From positions 1-8,059 of the forward strand of contig CAZKXM010000089.1 in assembly GCA_964556785.1 (NCBI GenBank): a stretch of DNA of 8,059 nt, given 5' to 3'. This DNA comes from CAG-1031 sp964556785. Its GTDB lineage: Bacteria > Bacteroidota > Bacteroidia > Bacteroidales > Muribaculaceae. Position numbers and translations under genes: made by a program. The notes beneath the pieces were generated by a model. The model was not told the DNA's origin, did not search any database, and worked only from the letters and a program-made list of their open reading frames with translations. This document shows positions 1 to 6,318 of the stretch, in pieces. Position 1 is the first letter of the stretch; the number at the start of each line of letters is the position of its first letter.

Positions 1-1
1 C

Positions 2-739
2 GACGACCGTGGCTTCGCCACCGGCAAACCGGGCAACGAGGGAACCGTGAAGATCGGTATTGTCGGCGCAACCGACCATCCGCAGGTTGACTGGAGCAAG
101 GGCAACAACTCGAAAAAGCCCTATGCGCTCAACCCCACTCAGGTTATCAACTACGTGAGCTGTCACGACGACCTGATGCTCACCGACAAGCTCCGCAAGT
201 CAATGACCGCTCCGGCCGAAACCGATTCTGTGCGCCGGCGAGCTGCACGTCTGGCTCAGACCATTGTATTCACCTCGCAGGGCACTCCGTTCATGTGGAG
301 CGGCGAGGAGATTTTCCGCGATAAGAAGGGTGTTCACAATTCCTACAATTCACCCGACTCAATCAATGCGATTGACTGGCACAACAAGGCCACTTATGCC
401 GATCAGTTTGAATACTACCGTCAGCTCATTGCCCTGCGCAAGGCTCATCCCGCATTCCGCATGACAAAGGCTGAGGATGTGGCGCGCCATCTTGTGTTTG
501 ACGAAGTCAAGGAGCCCAATCTTCTGAGCTACACCCTTCGCGACCACGCAAACGGCGACGAATGGCGCGAAATCAAAGTGATTTTCAACGGCGCCAACGA
601 ACCCCGCACGCTCAAGATAGCCAAGGGCGACTGGAAAGTGATTGCCGACGACGGCCGCCTCAATGCCGAAGGTCTCGGCACAAGCCGCGGAGGCAAAGTG
701 ACCGTAGCGCCCCTGTCGGCTCTTATCTTTGCACGCTGA
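2..739 (+). CDS. pulA: Type I pullulanase (alpha-glucan debranching enzyme), C-terminal fragment
   Basis: The gene is cut by the left edge. The frame is open from base 2 and gives 245 residues to the TGA at 737-739; the GTG at 47 is internal, not a start. Family role: GH13 hydrolysis of alpha-1,6 branches in pullulan, glycogen or starch. Visible signs are the conserved late-barrel motif INYVSCHDD (catalytic-region His-Asp, bases 161-172 for CHDD) followed by LTDKL; the stretch QGTPFMWSGEE; and KKGVHNSYNSPDSINAIDW, which is very typical of type I pullulanases. The last ~80 residues form the usual C-terminal beta-sandwich, ending ALIFAR. The catalytic nucleophile and acid/base lie upstream, outside the window, as do any signal peptide and N-terminal carbohydrate-binding domains, so cellular location cannot be judged. 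It converges on the helicase gene. GH13 membership is nearly certain; the type I pullulanase subclass is very likely. Confidence 0.92.
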   Translation, partial: DDRGFATGKPGNEGTVKIGIVGATDHPQVDWSKGNNSKKPYALNPTQVINYVSCHDDLMLTDKLRKSMTAPAETDSVRRRAARLAQTIVFTSQGTPFMWSGEEIFRDKKGVHNSYNSPDSINAIDWHNKATYADQFEYYRQLIALRKAHPAFRMTKAEDVARHLVFDEVKEPNLLSYTLRDHANGDEWREIKVIFNGANEPRTLKIAKGDWKVIADDGRLNAEGLGTSRGGKVTVAPLSALIFAR

Positions 740-768
740 CCATTCCCTGTTCCGGGAAAAACCATCAC

Positions 769-795
769 ACGGCTCCGCATCAGCTGCGGGGCCGT
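769..795. terminator. Hairpin terminator between convergent pulA and helicase genes
   Basis: Bases 769-779 (ACGGCTCCGCA) pair with 785-795 (TGCGGGGCCGT) in an 11-bp stem with one G-T wobble and a 5-base loop. On the plus strand it is followed by TTGCTTTAT, a modest U-tract 30 bases after the pulA stop. On the minus strand a run of five T (complement of 757-761) follows a few bases after the stem. It probably serves both convergent genes, although neither tail is ideal. Confidence 0.7.
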
Positions 796-815
796 TGCTT
801 TATACGGAAAAAAGA

Positions 816-2582
816 TTAGTTTTCAGCCTTCCTGATCTTGCGGATCTTACGACGCACTGCCGCATTAGCGGGATCGTCAGGATCGAGACCGGCAGCTTTC
901 TCATAGTTTGCGAGCGCCGGCGAAAGCATTCCCGCCTCATAACATTCGTCGCCCATGCTCACGTATTCACGCGCGAGCTCACGCAATCGCGACTTCTGAT
1001 TGTGACACAGTTCCCGCAGTTCGTCAACCCGGGCCTTCACGGAATCAAACGCAGTCAGCCTACGCCGCACAAGACGCGCCACAGCGGGGTTTGCCAGCGG
1101 ATCGCCAACCTGACCGCGAGCATCGAGATACAGCTCCAGAGCCTCTGCGGGAGCAAAGTCGGCCAACAGAGCCGACGCCTTTTCAAGCTTCTCCATTGCC
1201 TGCGCACGGCTGAGGGCATCGCTCACACTGTCAAGATCGTTGAACCGGGCTGAAAACCGCGTTAGCGCGGGATTGACGAAGATGTCGCTCGGAGCGATTG
1301 TGCTTCTGAGCGTCATGCCCTCGATCGAAGTGCACCGTGAGAGCGCCACATAGGTCTGTCCCGAAGAGAACGCGCCGCGGCCTATATCGATCACCACGTT
1401 GCTGAACGTCAGGCCCTGGCTTTTATGGATTGTCAGTGCCCACGCCAGCTTCAGAGGCAGCTGCGTGAACGAGCCGATTTCGTTTTCAATCACCCGGCGG
1501 GTGCGTTCATCGTAACCGTATTTCACGTTCGACCACACTGCAGGCTCAACAAGATGGGTCGCGCCCGATTCGAGCATCACCTCTATTGAATCATCGCTCA
1601 GCGAAGTTATCCGCCCCAAAGTTCCGTTAACCCAGCGTTTATCGGGATCGTTCTTGATAAACACCACCTGAGCACCCTCCTTGAGAGTAAGCTCGACCGC
1701 TGTGGGAAGCATATGATCGGGAAATTCGCCGGAAATGCGTCCCTTCCATGTCAGCTCGGGAGCATTGATTGCAGCAAGGCGCGCCTCATTGATGGCGTCG
1801 ACCATATCGCGCCGGGTTGCCAGTGTCATCGACATCGAATCGACCTCGGCGGGAGTATCGGCAGGGAGACAACGCGAGTTGATCATGCGTATGTCGGTGT
1901 CGGTCACCGTTCCTCCCCTCACTCTGTCGAGAAGCGATATGAACTCGGGATCATTCTGCCGGTACACCTTCCTCAGCTCGATCGAAACGATATCGGTTGC
2001 CTCAAAGGCCTTTGCCCCGAAGAAGAAGGTGCATGGATAAGCCTTGCGCAACAGAAGCTTCATGTCGGGTGTCATCACCGGTTCGAGCTGGAAAATATCG
2101 CCCACGAGCAGAAGCTGCTTCCCCCCGAACGGCTCGCGCATCCTGCCGCTGTAGACTCTGAGCACCTTATCGATCAAGTCGATCATATCGGCCCTCACCA
2201 TCGAGATCTCGTCGATCACAATGAGTTCGAGCTCCTTGATCAAGCGCTCTTGCGAACGTGAGAGTTTGAGCCGCTGGCGGAGCCTGTTGACCGACAGATC
2301 GGGATCGTCGGGAAGGAGCGGCTTCAGAGGCATGTGGAAGAAGGAATGGATGGTCTGGCCGCCAACGTTGACTGCTGCTATGCCGGTCGGGGCCAGAACA
2401 ACGCTCTTCTTTTTCGTTGTGGCAATGATGTGGCGCAGAAAAGTCGACTTTCCTGTTCCGGCTTTGCCGGTCAGGAAAATCGACTGTGAGGTGTGTTCGA
2501 TGAGTCGGCGGAGTGTCTGATACTCCGGGTTTTCAACATCGATTTCGGGTGACGTAACTTTCTTGCGCCTCTTTGCTCCCAT
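816..2582 (-). CDS. PIF1/RecD-like superfamily 1 DNA helicase with TPR-like C-terminus
   Basis: 588 residues, predicted ATP-dependent DNA helicase. The motifs appear in order: Walker A TGKAGTGKST (residues 38-47), LAPTGIAA plus TIHSFF (63-82), Walker B VIDEISM (122-128), VGDIFQLEPV (160-169), ELRKVYRQ (202-209), LAWALTIHKSQGLTF (379-393) and GQTYVALSRCTSIEG (408-422). This is the PIF1/RecD-type set, complete and apparently intact. From about residue 460 a helical extension carries TPR-like units, clearest at 535-575 (MGDECYEAGMLSPALANYEKAAGLDP), and ends in a basic tail RRKIRKIRKAEN; this may mediate protein contacts. No signal peptide, so cytoplasmic. The ATG at 2580-2582 shares one base with the TGA of the upstream outer-membrane protein gene (minus strand TGATG), which supports this start and suggests coupled translation. 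The specific DNA substrate is unknown. The family call is firm; the cellular role is not. Confidence 0.93.
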   Translation of the reverse strand: MGAKRRKKVTSPEIDVENPEYQTLRRLIEHTSQSIFLTGKAGTGKSTFLRHIIATTKKKSVVLAPTGIAAVNVGGQTIHSFFHMPLKPLLPDDPDLSVNRLRQRLKLSRSQERLIKELELIVIDEISMVRADMIDLIDKVLRVYSGRMREPFGGKQLLLVGDIFQLEPVMTPDMKLLLRKAYPCTFFFGAKAFEATDIVSIELRKVYRQNDPEFISLLDRVRGGTVTDTDIRMINSRCLPADTPAEVDSMSMTLATRRDMVDAINEARLAAINAPELTWKGRISGEFPDHMLPTAVELTLKEGAQVVFIKNDPDKRWVNGTLGRITSLSDDSIEVMLESGATHLVEPAVWSNVKYGYDERTRRVIENEIGSFTQLPLKLAWALTIHKSQGLTFSNVVIDIGRGAFSSGQTYVALSRCTSIEGMTLRSTIAPSDIFVNPALTRFSARFNDLDSVSDALSRAQAMEKLEKASALLADFAPAEALELYLDARGQVGDPLANPAVARLVRRRLTAFDSVKARVDELRELCHNQKSRLRELAREYVSMGDECYEAGMLSPALANYEKAAGLDPDDPANAAVRRKIRKIRKAEN

Positions 2583-4189
2583 CAGAACTTGAATCCGGCC
2601 GAAAGCACCACATTCGACTGATTGTCGGCGAGCGATGCCGAGGGAGCCACATTGCCGTCGTAGTTAGTGAACGCATGCCACGTTGAATTGCGGTGGCGCC
2701 ACACGTATGCGGCATCGATATAGAAGGGGCCGTAATGGAAGCCGAGTCCGCAGGTGACATACTGCGTGGTGTTGTCGGTGGTGAACGAGGCCTGGGTCTC
2801 GGTGTCGTCGGGGCCGGAGGTGTACATCATCTGCATTCCGTCGCGCGTGGCTGTGGTGAACGGAGCCGAAGCGAAGCTGTAGCCTGCGCGAACGCTCCAG
2901 TTGGGCGACAGACGGTATTCTGCACCAAGACGGAGTATGTTCTGAGCCTGATAGTAGGTTTCGATGTCACCCTTGATGTCGGCGTAGGTGTTGCCATACT
3001 GATCACGCACCTGCATCTTGTCGTAAGGACGATACTCATAGTCGGCCGAAATGATCGCTTTCTGCCCTATCACACCTGCTGCTCCGATCATCAGACGCCA
3101 CGGCGTGCGGTACTTCCAGTTAAACCAATCGTCGGCCGTGCCGGTAGTCGATGTATTGGGATAGTTCCCCTTGATGCCCGACGAGTAATTGAACGAGGTC
3201 TGCGCCCAACCTTCGTAGCCCATGTTATAATAGGTCGGAGTGTGGACGGCGATACCGATACGGAGCTCGTTGACAGGCTTGATGATCGCGCCGATCTTGA
3301 AATTGAATCCTGTGCCATACATGTGCTTCCAGCTCTCAACCCCGAGTGCGCCGGCGCCATCAGTACGGCCCGATCCGCTCGCAGCAGGAACGGTGCCCTT
3401 GTCAAACGATTCCTGATAATATGTGAGGTTGGTGTATTCGAGATCAGTGATTCCGAAGCCGAGTCCCCAGTAAACCATGTTCATTATGTTTCCGCCGAAG
3501 TTGATGTTGTATTCATCGACATATCCGCGCTCCTCCACATCAAACATCGCACTGCCCGGCGTGCCGTTATAGAGACCCGCATAGTTAGTGGCATTATCGT
3601 TGGAGGGATTGATACCGTAAGAGTTATACATCAGCACCGACATCCAGGGCGCCTGAGAGTCGTAGAAAGGATTGTATGATGACGAATAGCCGTTGAGCTC
3701 GGCGGGTGTCCACTGCTCGGCCGCGGTGTAACCGGCAACATAGTTGGTGAGCGAGCTGTTGATCGATCCGATCGAGCCGCTGTAGCGACGGTCAAACGAT
3801 GCCGCGCGACCATAAGTTACGCCCCACTGGAAATAAGGCATCACGGCATTGCGGAGGTTCACGGCGCCGATATAACCGATCGAAGGACAGTAAACCTTTG
3901 TCTGCTTCTGATTTGTGGATAATCCCTGAGCATCAGCAGTGACGCTCTGCATGTTGATATCCATTGTCACTCCAACTTCACTCGAACGGTAGATTCCGAT
4001 ACCGGCTGGGTTCTGGCCGAGTGTCGACAGGTCGCCTCCGAGAGCCGTGAAGGCGCCACCCATACTCATGAAGCGGGCTGTGCCGCGCAGATCTCCCTGA
4101 CCAACCTGATAGGCGTCAAGGGCTGTCTGGGCCGACAGCAGGAAGGGCGCAACTGCAGCCACTGCTGTCAAAAGGATATGTTTTCTCAT
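2582..4189 (-). CDS. FadL/OmpP1-like outer-membrane beta-barrel protein
   Basis: 535 residues. The N-terminus MRKHILLTAVAAVAPFLLSA is a signal peptide, with likely cleavage before QTALDAY. The mature start contains GTARFMSMGGAFTALGGDLSTL followed by QNPAGIGIYRSSEVG (about residues 36-73), the N-terminal signature of FadL/OmpP1/TodX-type barrels, in which the NPAG segment belongs to the plug region. The remainder is rich in Tyr, Gly, Asn and aromatic-alternating strands (such as WSVRAGYSF and FYIDAAYVW), and the chain ends in SAGFKF with a terminal Phe, as expected for BAM-inserted barrels. The family moves hydrophobic compounds across the outer membrane; Bacteroidota members are often annotated hemin receptor or transport protein, but the substrate here cannot be read from sequence. 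It lies 75 bases after the Trp-rich protein gene and overlaps the helicase gene by one base. A long plus-strand open frame inside it is a shadow. Confidence 0.85.
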   Translation of the reverse strand: MRKHILLTAVAAVAPFLLSAQTALDAYQVGQGDLRGTARFMSMGGAFTALGGDLSTLGQNPAGIGIYRSSEVGVTMDINMQSVTADAQGLSTNQKQTKVYCPSIGYIGAVNLRNAVMPYFQWGVTYGRAASFDRRYSGSIGSINSSLTNYVAGYTAAEQWTPAELNGYSSSYNPFYDSQAPWMSVLMYNSYGINPSNDNATNYAGLYNGTPGSAMFDVEERGYVDEYNINFGGNIMNMVYWGLGFGITDLEYTNLTYYQESFDKGTVPAASGSGRTDGAGALGVESWKHMYGTGFNFKIGAIIKPVNELRIGIAVHTPTYYNMGYEGWAQTSFNYSSGIKGNYPNTSTTGTADDWFNWKYRTPWRLMIGAAGVIGQKAIISADYEYRPYDKMQVRDQYGNTYADIKGDIETYYQAQNILRLGAEYRLSPNWSVRAGYSFASAPFTTATRDGMQMMYTSGPDDTETQASFTTDNTTQYVTCGLGFHYGPFYIDAAYVWRHRNSTWHAFTNYDGNVAPSASLADNQSNVVLSAGFKF

Positions 4190-4234
4190 AAAAAATATAG
4201 TCGGTGAATTGGATTATTTGAATGAATTCTTGCC

Positions 4235-4252
4235 AAAAAGCTTACAAAAGCT
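4235..4252 (-). terminator. Weak hairpin with U-run between the Trp-rich gene and the barrel gene
   Basis: On the minus strand AGCTT (4252-4248), loop TTGT, AAGCT (4243-4239) is followed directly by four T (4238-4235), starting 12 bases after the Trp-rich gene stop. The stem is only 5 bp and A/T-rich, so it may be a leaky terminator, an attenuator or chance. I saw no convincing -7/-33 pair in the remaining bases before the barrel gene, so read-through from the upstream promoter remains plausible. Confidence 0.3.
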
Positions 4253-4264
4253 GAACAGACAATG

Positions 4265-5467
4265 TCAGTGACGGCCACGGCCTCCGCCGCCTCCGCCTCG
4301 GTTACCTCCGCCTGAGCTGCCGCCACGGTAGCCTCCGCCGGTTGATGAAGGACGGCTCACAGTGGGGGTTGACTGCTGATAGGAGTTTGACGACGGGCGC
4401 GTTGTGGTGACCGACGGACGGCTGTTGGACCCGGGACGCACGGTTGTGGTCGATGCCGGGCGGGTTGTCACTGCGCCGGGGCGCAGAGTTGCTCCTGATG
4501 CCGGACGCTGCTGAACTCCAGTTGAGGGACGCGCTGTCGACACACCGGGACGGAATCCGCCTGAAGTACTTCCGGGACGCACTGTCGAACCGGCCACACT
4601 GCCGGGATGACGGCCTGCCGAGGGCTGCGACATTGTTCCTGACGCTCCGGGACGCTGACCCGATGCTCCGGGGCGAACGCCTGTTCCGGGATTAGGTGTA
4701 GGTGTGGTGGGACGGCCGAAAGCGCCGGGATGACGGTTGTTGGGACGGTGTGAGGGTCCGGCAACGGGAGGCATTGGCGGGCGATTGCCCCAACCCCAGC
4801 TCCAGGCGGGTCCACCCCATCCCCAGCCCCACGACGGGCCTGCCCAACCCCAGCTCCAGCTGAGCGACGGACCCCAGCCGTAATAGCCGTAATAGGGGCT
4901 CCATGTGTTCCAGTACCATGAAGGTGACGTCCAGCCCCAGGCCCAGCTTGATCCCCACGTCCAAGCGGGAGTCCAGCGGCTGCCCCAGTAGCCACCCCAG
5001 TAGCCGCCGGGATTATTGATGTAGATGTTTACCTCCTCAACGGGCTGGGCATAGTAGACCTGCGCCAGTGTGGGGTCGGTTGACGCGACGATCACGTCAG
5101 GGTCATGGAAACGCTCAATGCGCTGAGTGTAGGTGAAATTACCCAGAGTATCCGCAGTTGCCGCTGCGGCTGGCTCATCTGTGGCGAAAATACCGCGACG
5201 GTTGTATTCGTCGACATCGCGCATCACCCCGTCGGTGACAAACTGATAGGTGTCGGCGGGGGGATAGTCGGAAACGCGGCGCGGTATCTGAGTGACCGAA
5301 GCATACTTCTTCGGCTCCTGACGCACGGCTGCGGCAGTGTTGGCGGCTTTCTTATCGTTCTTCGGGTTATAGTAGATGTCGTCGTAGATGTCCTGCGCTG
5401 AAAGGGCTGACACCGATCCGGCACCTGCTATCACACAAAGCAGAAAGTTTCTGATGACTTTATTCAT
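4265..5467 (-). CDS. Exported Trp-rich low-complexity protein with Arg-Pro repeats and Gly/Arg tail
   Basis: 400 residues, function unknown. Residues 1-24 (MNKVIRNFLLCVIAG...SALSA) form a signal peptide, with probable cleavage before QDIYDD. Cys11 sits inside the hydrophobic core and does not make a convincing lipobox. Residues 25-150 look like a small ordered region (IYDDIYYNPKN, TYQFVTDGVMRDVDEYNRRGIF, QVYYAQPVEEVNIYINN). Residues 157-226 hold 21 Trp in 70 positions, many in alternation (SWSWGWAG, SWGWGWGG, AWSWGWG), along with Tyr, Gly, Ser and Pro. Residues 229-373 hold 15 Arg-Pro dipeptides in a Ser/Thr/Gly/Ala background (VRPGA, QRPGA, LRPGA, TRPAS) with no Trp. The final 25 residues are almost only Gly, Arg and Ser, ending GGGRGRH. 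It is preceded by a good Bacteroides-type promoter and followed by the barrel gene. The start fits both the signal peptide and the promoter. A surface or periplasmic structural, adhesive or binding role is possible but is inference. The coding call itself is strong. Confidence 0.85.
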   Translation of the reverse strand: MNKVIRNFLLCVIAGAGSVSALSAQDIYDDIYYNPKNDKKAANTAAAVRQEPKKYASVTQIPRRVSDYPPADTYQFVTDGVMRDVDEYNRRGIFATDEPAAAATADTLGNFTYTQRIERFHDPDVIVASTDPTLAQVYYAQPVEEVNIYINNPGGYWGGYWGSRWTPAWTWGSSWAWGWTSPSWYWNTWSPYYGYYGWGPSLSWSWGWAGPSWGWGWGGPAWSWGWGNRPPMPPVAGPSHRPNNRHPGAFGRPTTPTPNPGTGVRPGASGQRPGASGTMSQPSAGRHPGSVAGSTVRPGSTSGGFRPGVSTARPSTGVQQRPASGATLRPGAVTTRPASTTTVRPGSNSRPSVTTTRPSSNSYQQSTPTVSRPSSTGGGYRGGSSGGGNRGGGGGGRGRH

Positions 5468-5531
5468 AGCTCGAAAAATATTTTTATCAGTTAGACTCGT
5501 ACACTTGGCCCGAGTTTAACCTATTCCCTCA

Positions 5532-5562
5532 CAAATATAGCGTTTACATCTGCGTGAGCCAA
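5532..5562 (-). promoter_or_regulatory. Bacteroides-type promoter for the Trp-rich protein cluster
   Basis: The minus strand reads TTG (complement of 5560-5562), 20 bases, then TATATTTG (complement of 5532-5539). This matches the Bacteroidota primary-sigma consensus: -7 TAnnTTTG exactly, and -33 TTTG partly (GTTG). Transcription would begin near 5525, giving a leader of about 58 bases. That leader ends in an A/T-rich stretch (AAAAATATTTTT) shortly before the ATG, as is common in a group with little Shine-Dalgarno use. Confidence 0.75.
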
Positions 5563-5572
5563 CGCCTTAATT

Positions 5573-5627
5573 AAATTTAACAGAAAAGGGATGGCTTCGG
5601 CAAGGAAACCATCCCTTTGTTAAATTT
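5573..5627. terminator. Strong bidirectional terminator after the DUF308 gene
   Basis: Bases 5573-5582 (AAATTTAACA) pair with 5618-5627 (TGTTAAATTT), and 5586-5594 (AAGGGATGG) with 5609-5617 (CCATCCCTT). A 3-base bulge (GAA, 5583-5585) lies on one side and the loop is 14 bases. Read on the minus strand, the inner GGGATGG/CCATCCC stem is followed by TTTTCTGTTAAATTT, a good intrinsic terminator 29 bases after the DUF308 stop. Read on the plus strand, the stem is followed by further T, so it would also stop transcription from the other side. It insulates the DUF308 gene from the promoter of the next cluster. Confidence 0.85.
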
Positions 5628-5655
5628 TTCCATTATCGGAGAGCTGATTCAGTGA

Positions 5656-6207
5656 TCAGTTGTTTCCGGGCTTGAGGTCGTATGACACCATCGCGATCGA
5701 GAAGCCCCAGTAGATAAAGGCAAGCGAGGTGAGGAAGCTGGTCATCATCATGTCCTGCAGCCATCCTGCTTCAACGAAGAAGAATCCGATCAGGAGCAGA
5801 AGCAATCCGTTGACAAGGTAGAGCCACCAGTAGCGGTGTGCATTGTCGCTCACACCTTTCACAATGCAGCTGATGCCCCAGAAAATGAATACGAATGCAA
5901 TAAAATAGGGGAACACGGCCTCAGAGAGAACAATACTGCGCACCAGCATAAAGCCGATAAACATGTCGATCACTCCGCCGGCAAGCCACCATCCCCAGCC
6001 TCGTCCGCGGTTAGGGCCGGCGCTCACACAGAGCTGAATAATGCCGACCAACACAAGGAGCCAGCCGAAAATCTGAGAAGCGATAGCATATCCTGCTGCG
6101 GGCCAGAACCAATAGGCAAAGCCACAAAGCACCATTACGATACCTGCGAGGAGCACCACCCACCATGCGCGGGTCTGTCCCCAAAAGCGTACATCGAGAG
6201 CTTTCAT
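5656..6207 (-). CDS. DUF308/HdeD-like integral membrane protein
   Basis: 183 residues with six predicted membrane helices at about 14-34, 41-62, 72-93, 98-118, 127-147 and 153-175. They form three repeated pairs with Gly- and Trp-rich segments such as WWVVLLAGIVMVLCGFAYWFWP and WWLAGGVIDMFIGFMLV. This architecture and length fit the DUF308/HdeD family; E. coli HdeD is linked to acid resistance, but most members have no assigned function and acid resistance should not be assumed here. The short basic N-terminus (MKALDVRFWGQTRAWW) and polar C-terminus (YDLKPGNN) are probably cytoplasmic. It sits 105 bases downstream of hisS in the same direction, has a possible promoter and dyad of its own, and is followed by a strong terminator, so it is probably a single-gene unit. 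No defects seen. Confidence 0.85.
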   Translation of the reverse strand: MKALDVRFWGQTRAWWVVLLAGIVMVLCGFAYWFWPAAGYAIASQIFGWLLVLVGIIQLCVSAGPNRGRGWGWWLAGGVIDMFIGFMLVRSIVLSEAVFPYFIAFVFIFWGISCIVKGVSDNAHRYWWLYLVNGLLLLLIGFFFVEAGWLQDMMMTSFLTSLAFIYWGFSIAMVSYDLKPGNN

Positions 6208-6238
6208 AATTGTAAGGTTTTAGTTGTTAATAGTGAGA

Positions 6239-6262
6239 TTATAAGTTTCTTTTCACTTATAA
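6239..6262. repeat. Perfect 8+8 inverted repeat in the leader of the DUF308 gene
   Basis: TTATAAGT (6239-6246), 8 bases TTCTTTTC, then ACTTATAA (6255-6262): a perfect dyad whose inner edge lies 31 bases upstream of the DUF308 ATG. It could be a transcription-factor operator or a short leader hairpin. It is A/T-rich and has no run of T directly after it, so it is not a normal terminator. Confidence 0.5.
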
Positions 6263-6268
6263 CAACAC

Positions 6269-6300
6269 CAACCTTAATTTTGTTGAAAGCCTGATAAAAA
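6269..6300 (-). promoter_or_regulatory. Possible promoter for the DUF308 gene
   Basis: The minus strand carries TAAGGTTG (complement of 6269-6276), one mismatch from TAnnTTTG, with T-rich TTTT (complement of 6297-6300) 20 bases upstream at the -33 position. Transcription would begin near 6262, which puts the 8+8 dyad at the very 5' end of the transcript. An alternative reading is a sigma70-like pair: TTGTTA at 6260-6265 and TATAAT at 6238-6243, 16 bases apart, overlapping the dyad. Neither is secure. Confidence 0.4.
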
Positions 6301-6318
6301 CCTTCCTGCCGGTCAGGC
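6289..6318 (-). terminator. Possible weak terminator at the end of hisS
   Basis: Overlapping the hisS stop, the minus strand has CCTG (6317-6314), loop ACCGG, CAGG (6308-6305), then AAGG and a run of five T (complement of 6296-6300). The stem is only 4 bp. A second pairing of GCCTG with CAGGC (6314-6318 with 6289-6293) competes with it. It may stop hisS transcription only partly, leaving read-through into the DUF308 gene. Confidence 0.3.

Noticed and set aside
47..49. GTG as a start codon for the pullulanase-like frame
   Set aside because: The frame stays open and keeps family-like sequence (DDRGFATGKPGN) back to base 2, so the GTG is an internal Val and the gene is cut by the window edge.
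2693..3679. 328-codon plus-strand open frame inside the barrel gene
   Set aside because: It is antisense to a gene with a signal peptide and FadL-type motif, and its own product has no signal, domain or promoter; taken as a shadow.
4190..4200. TATATTTT just before the barrel gene as a -7 box
   Set aside because: It ends only a couple of bases from the ATG and has no -33 partner at the right distance; it is better seen as the A/T-rich translation leader common in Bacteroidota.
4349..4783. CRISPR-like or intergenic tandem array
   Set aside because: The repeated words are short, irregular, kept in codon register and translate as Arg-Pro units; there are no constant repeats with unique spacers.
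4468..4995. Alternative-frame open frames (175 and 90 codons, minus strand) within the Trp-rich gene
   Set aside because: They arise because the repetitive GC-rich DNA lacks stops in other frames. The 400-residue frame alone has a signal peptide, an upstream promoter and a sensible start.
5401..5467. Lipoprotein signal (Cys11) on the Trp-rich protein
   Set aside because: The Cys lies in FLLC within the hydrophobic core and is followed by more hydrophobic residues and a better signal peptidase I site at ALSA/QD, so lipidation is unlikely.
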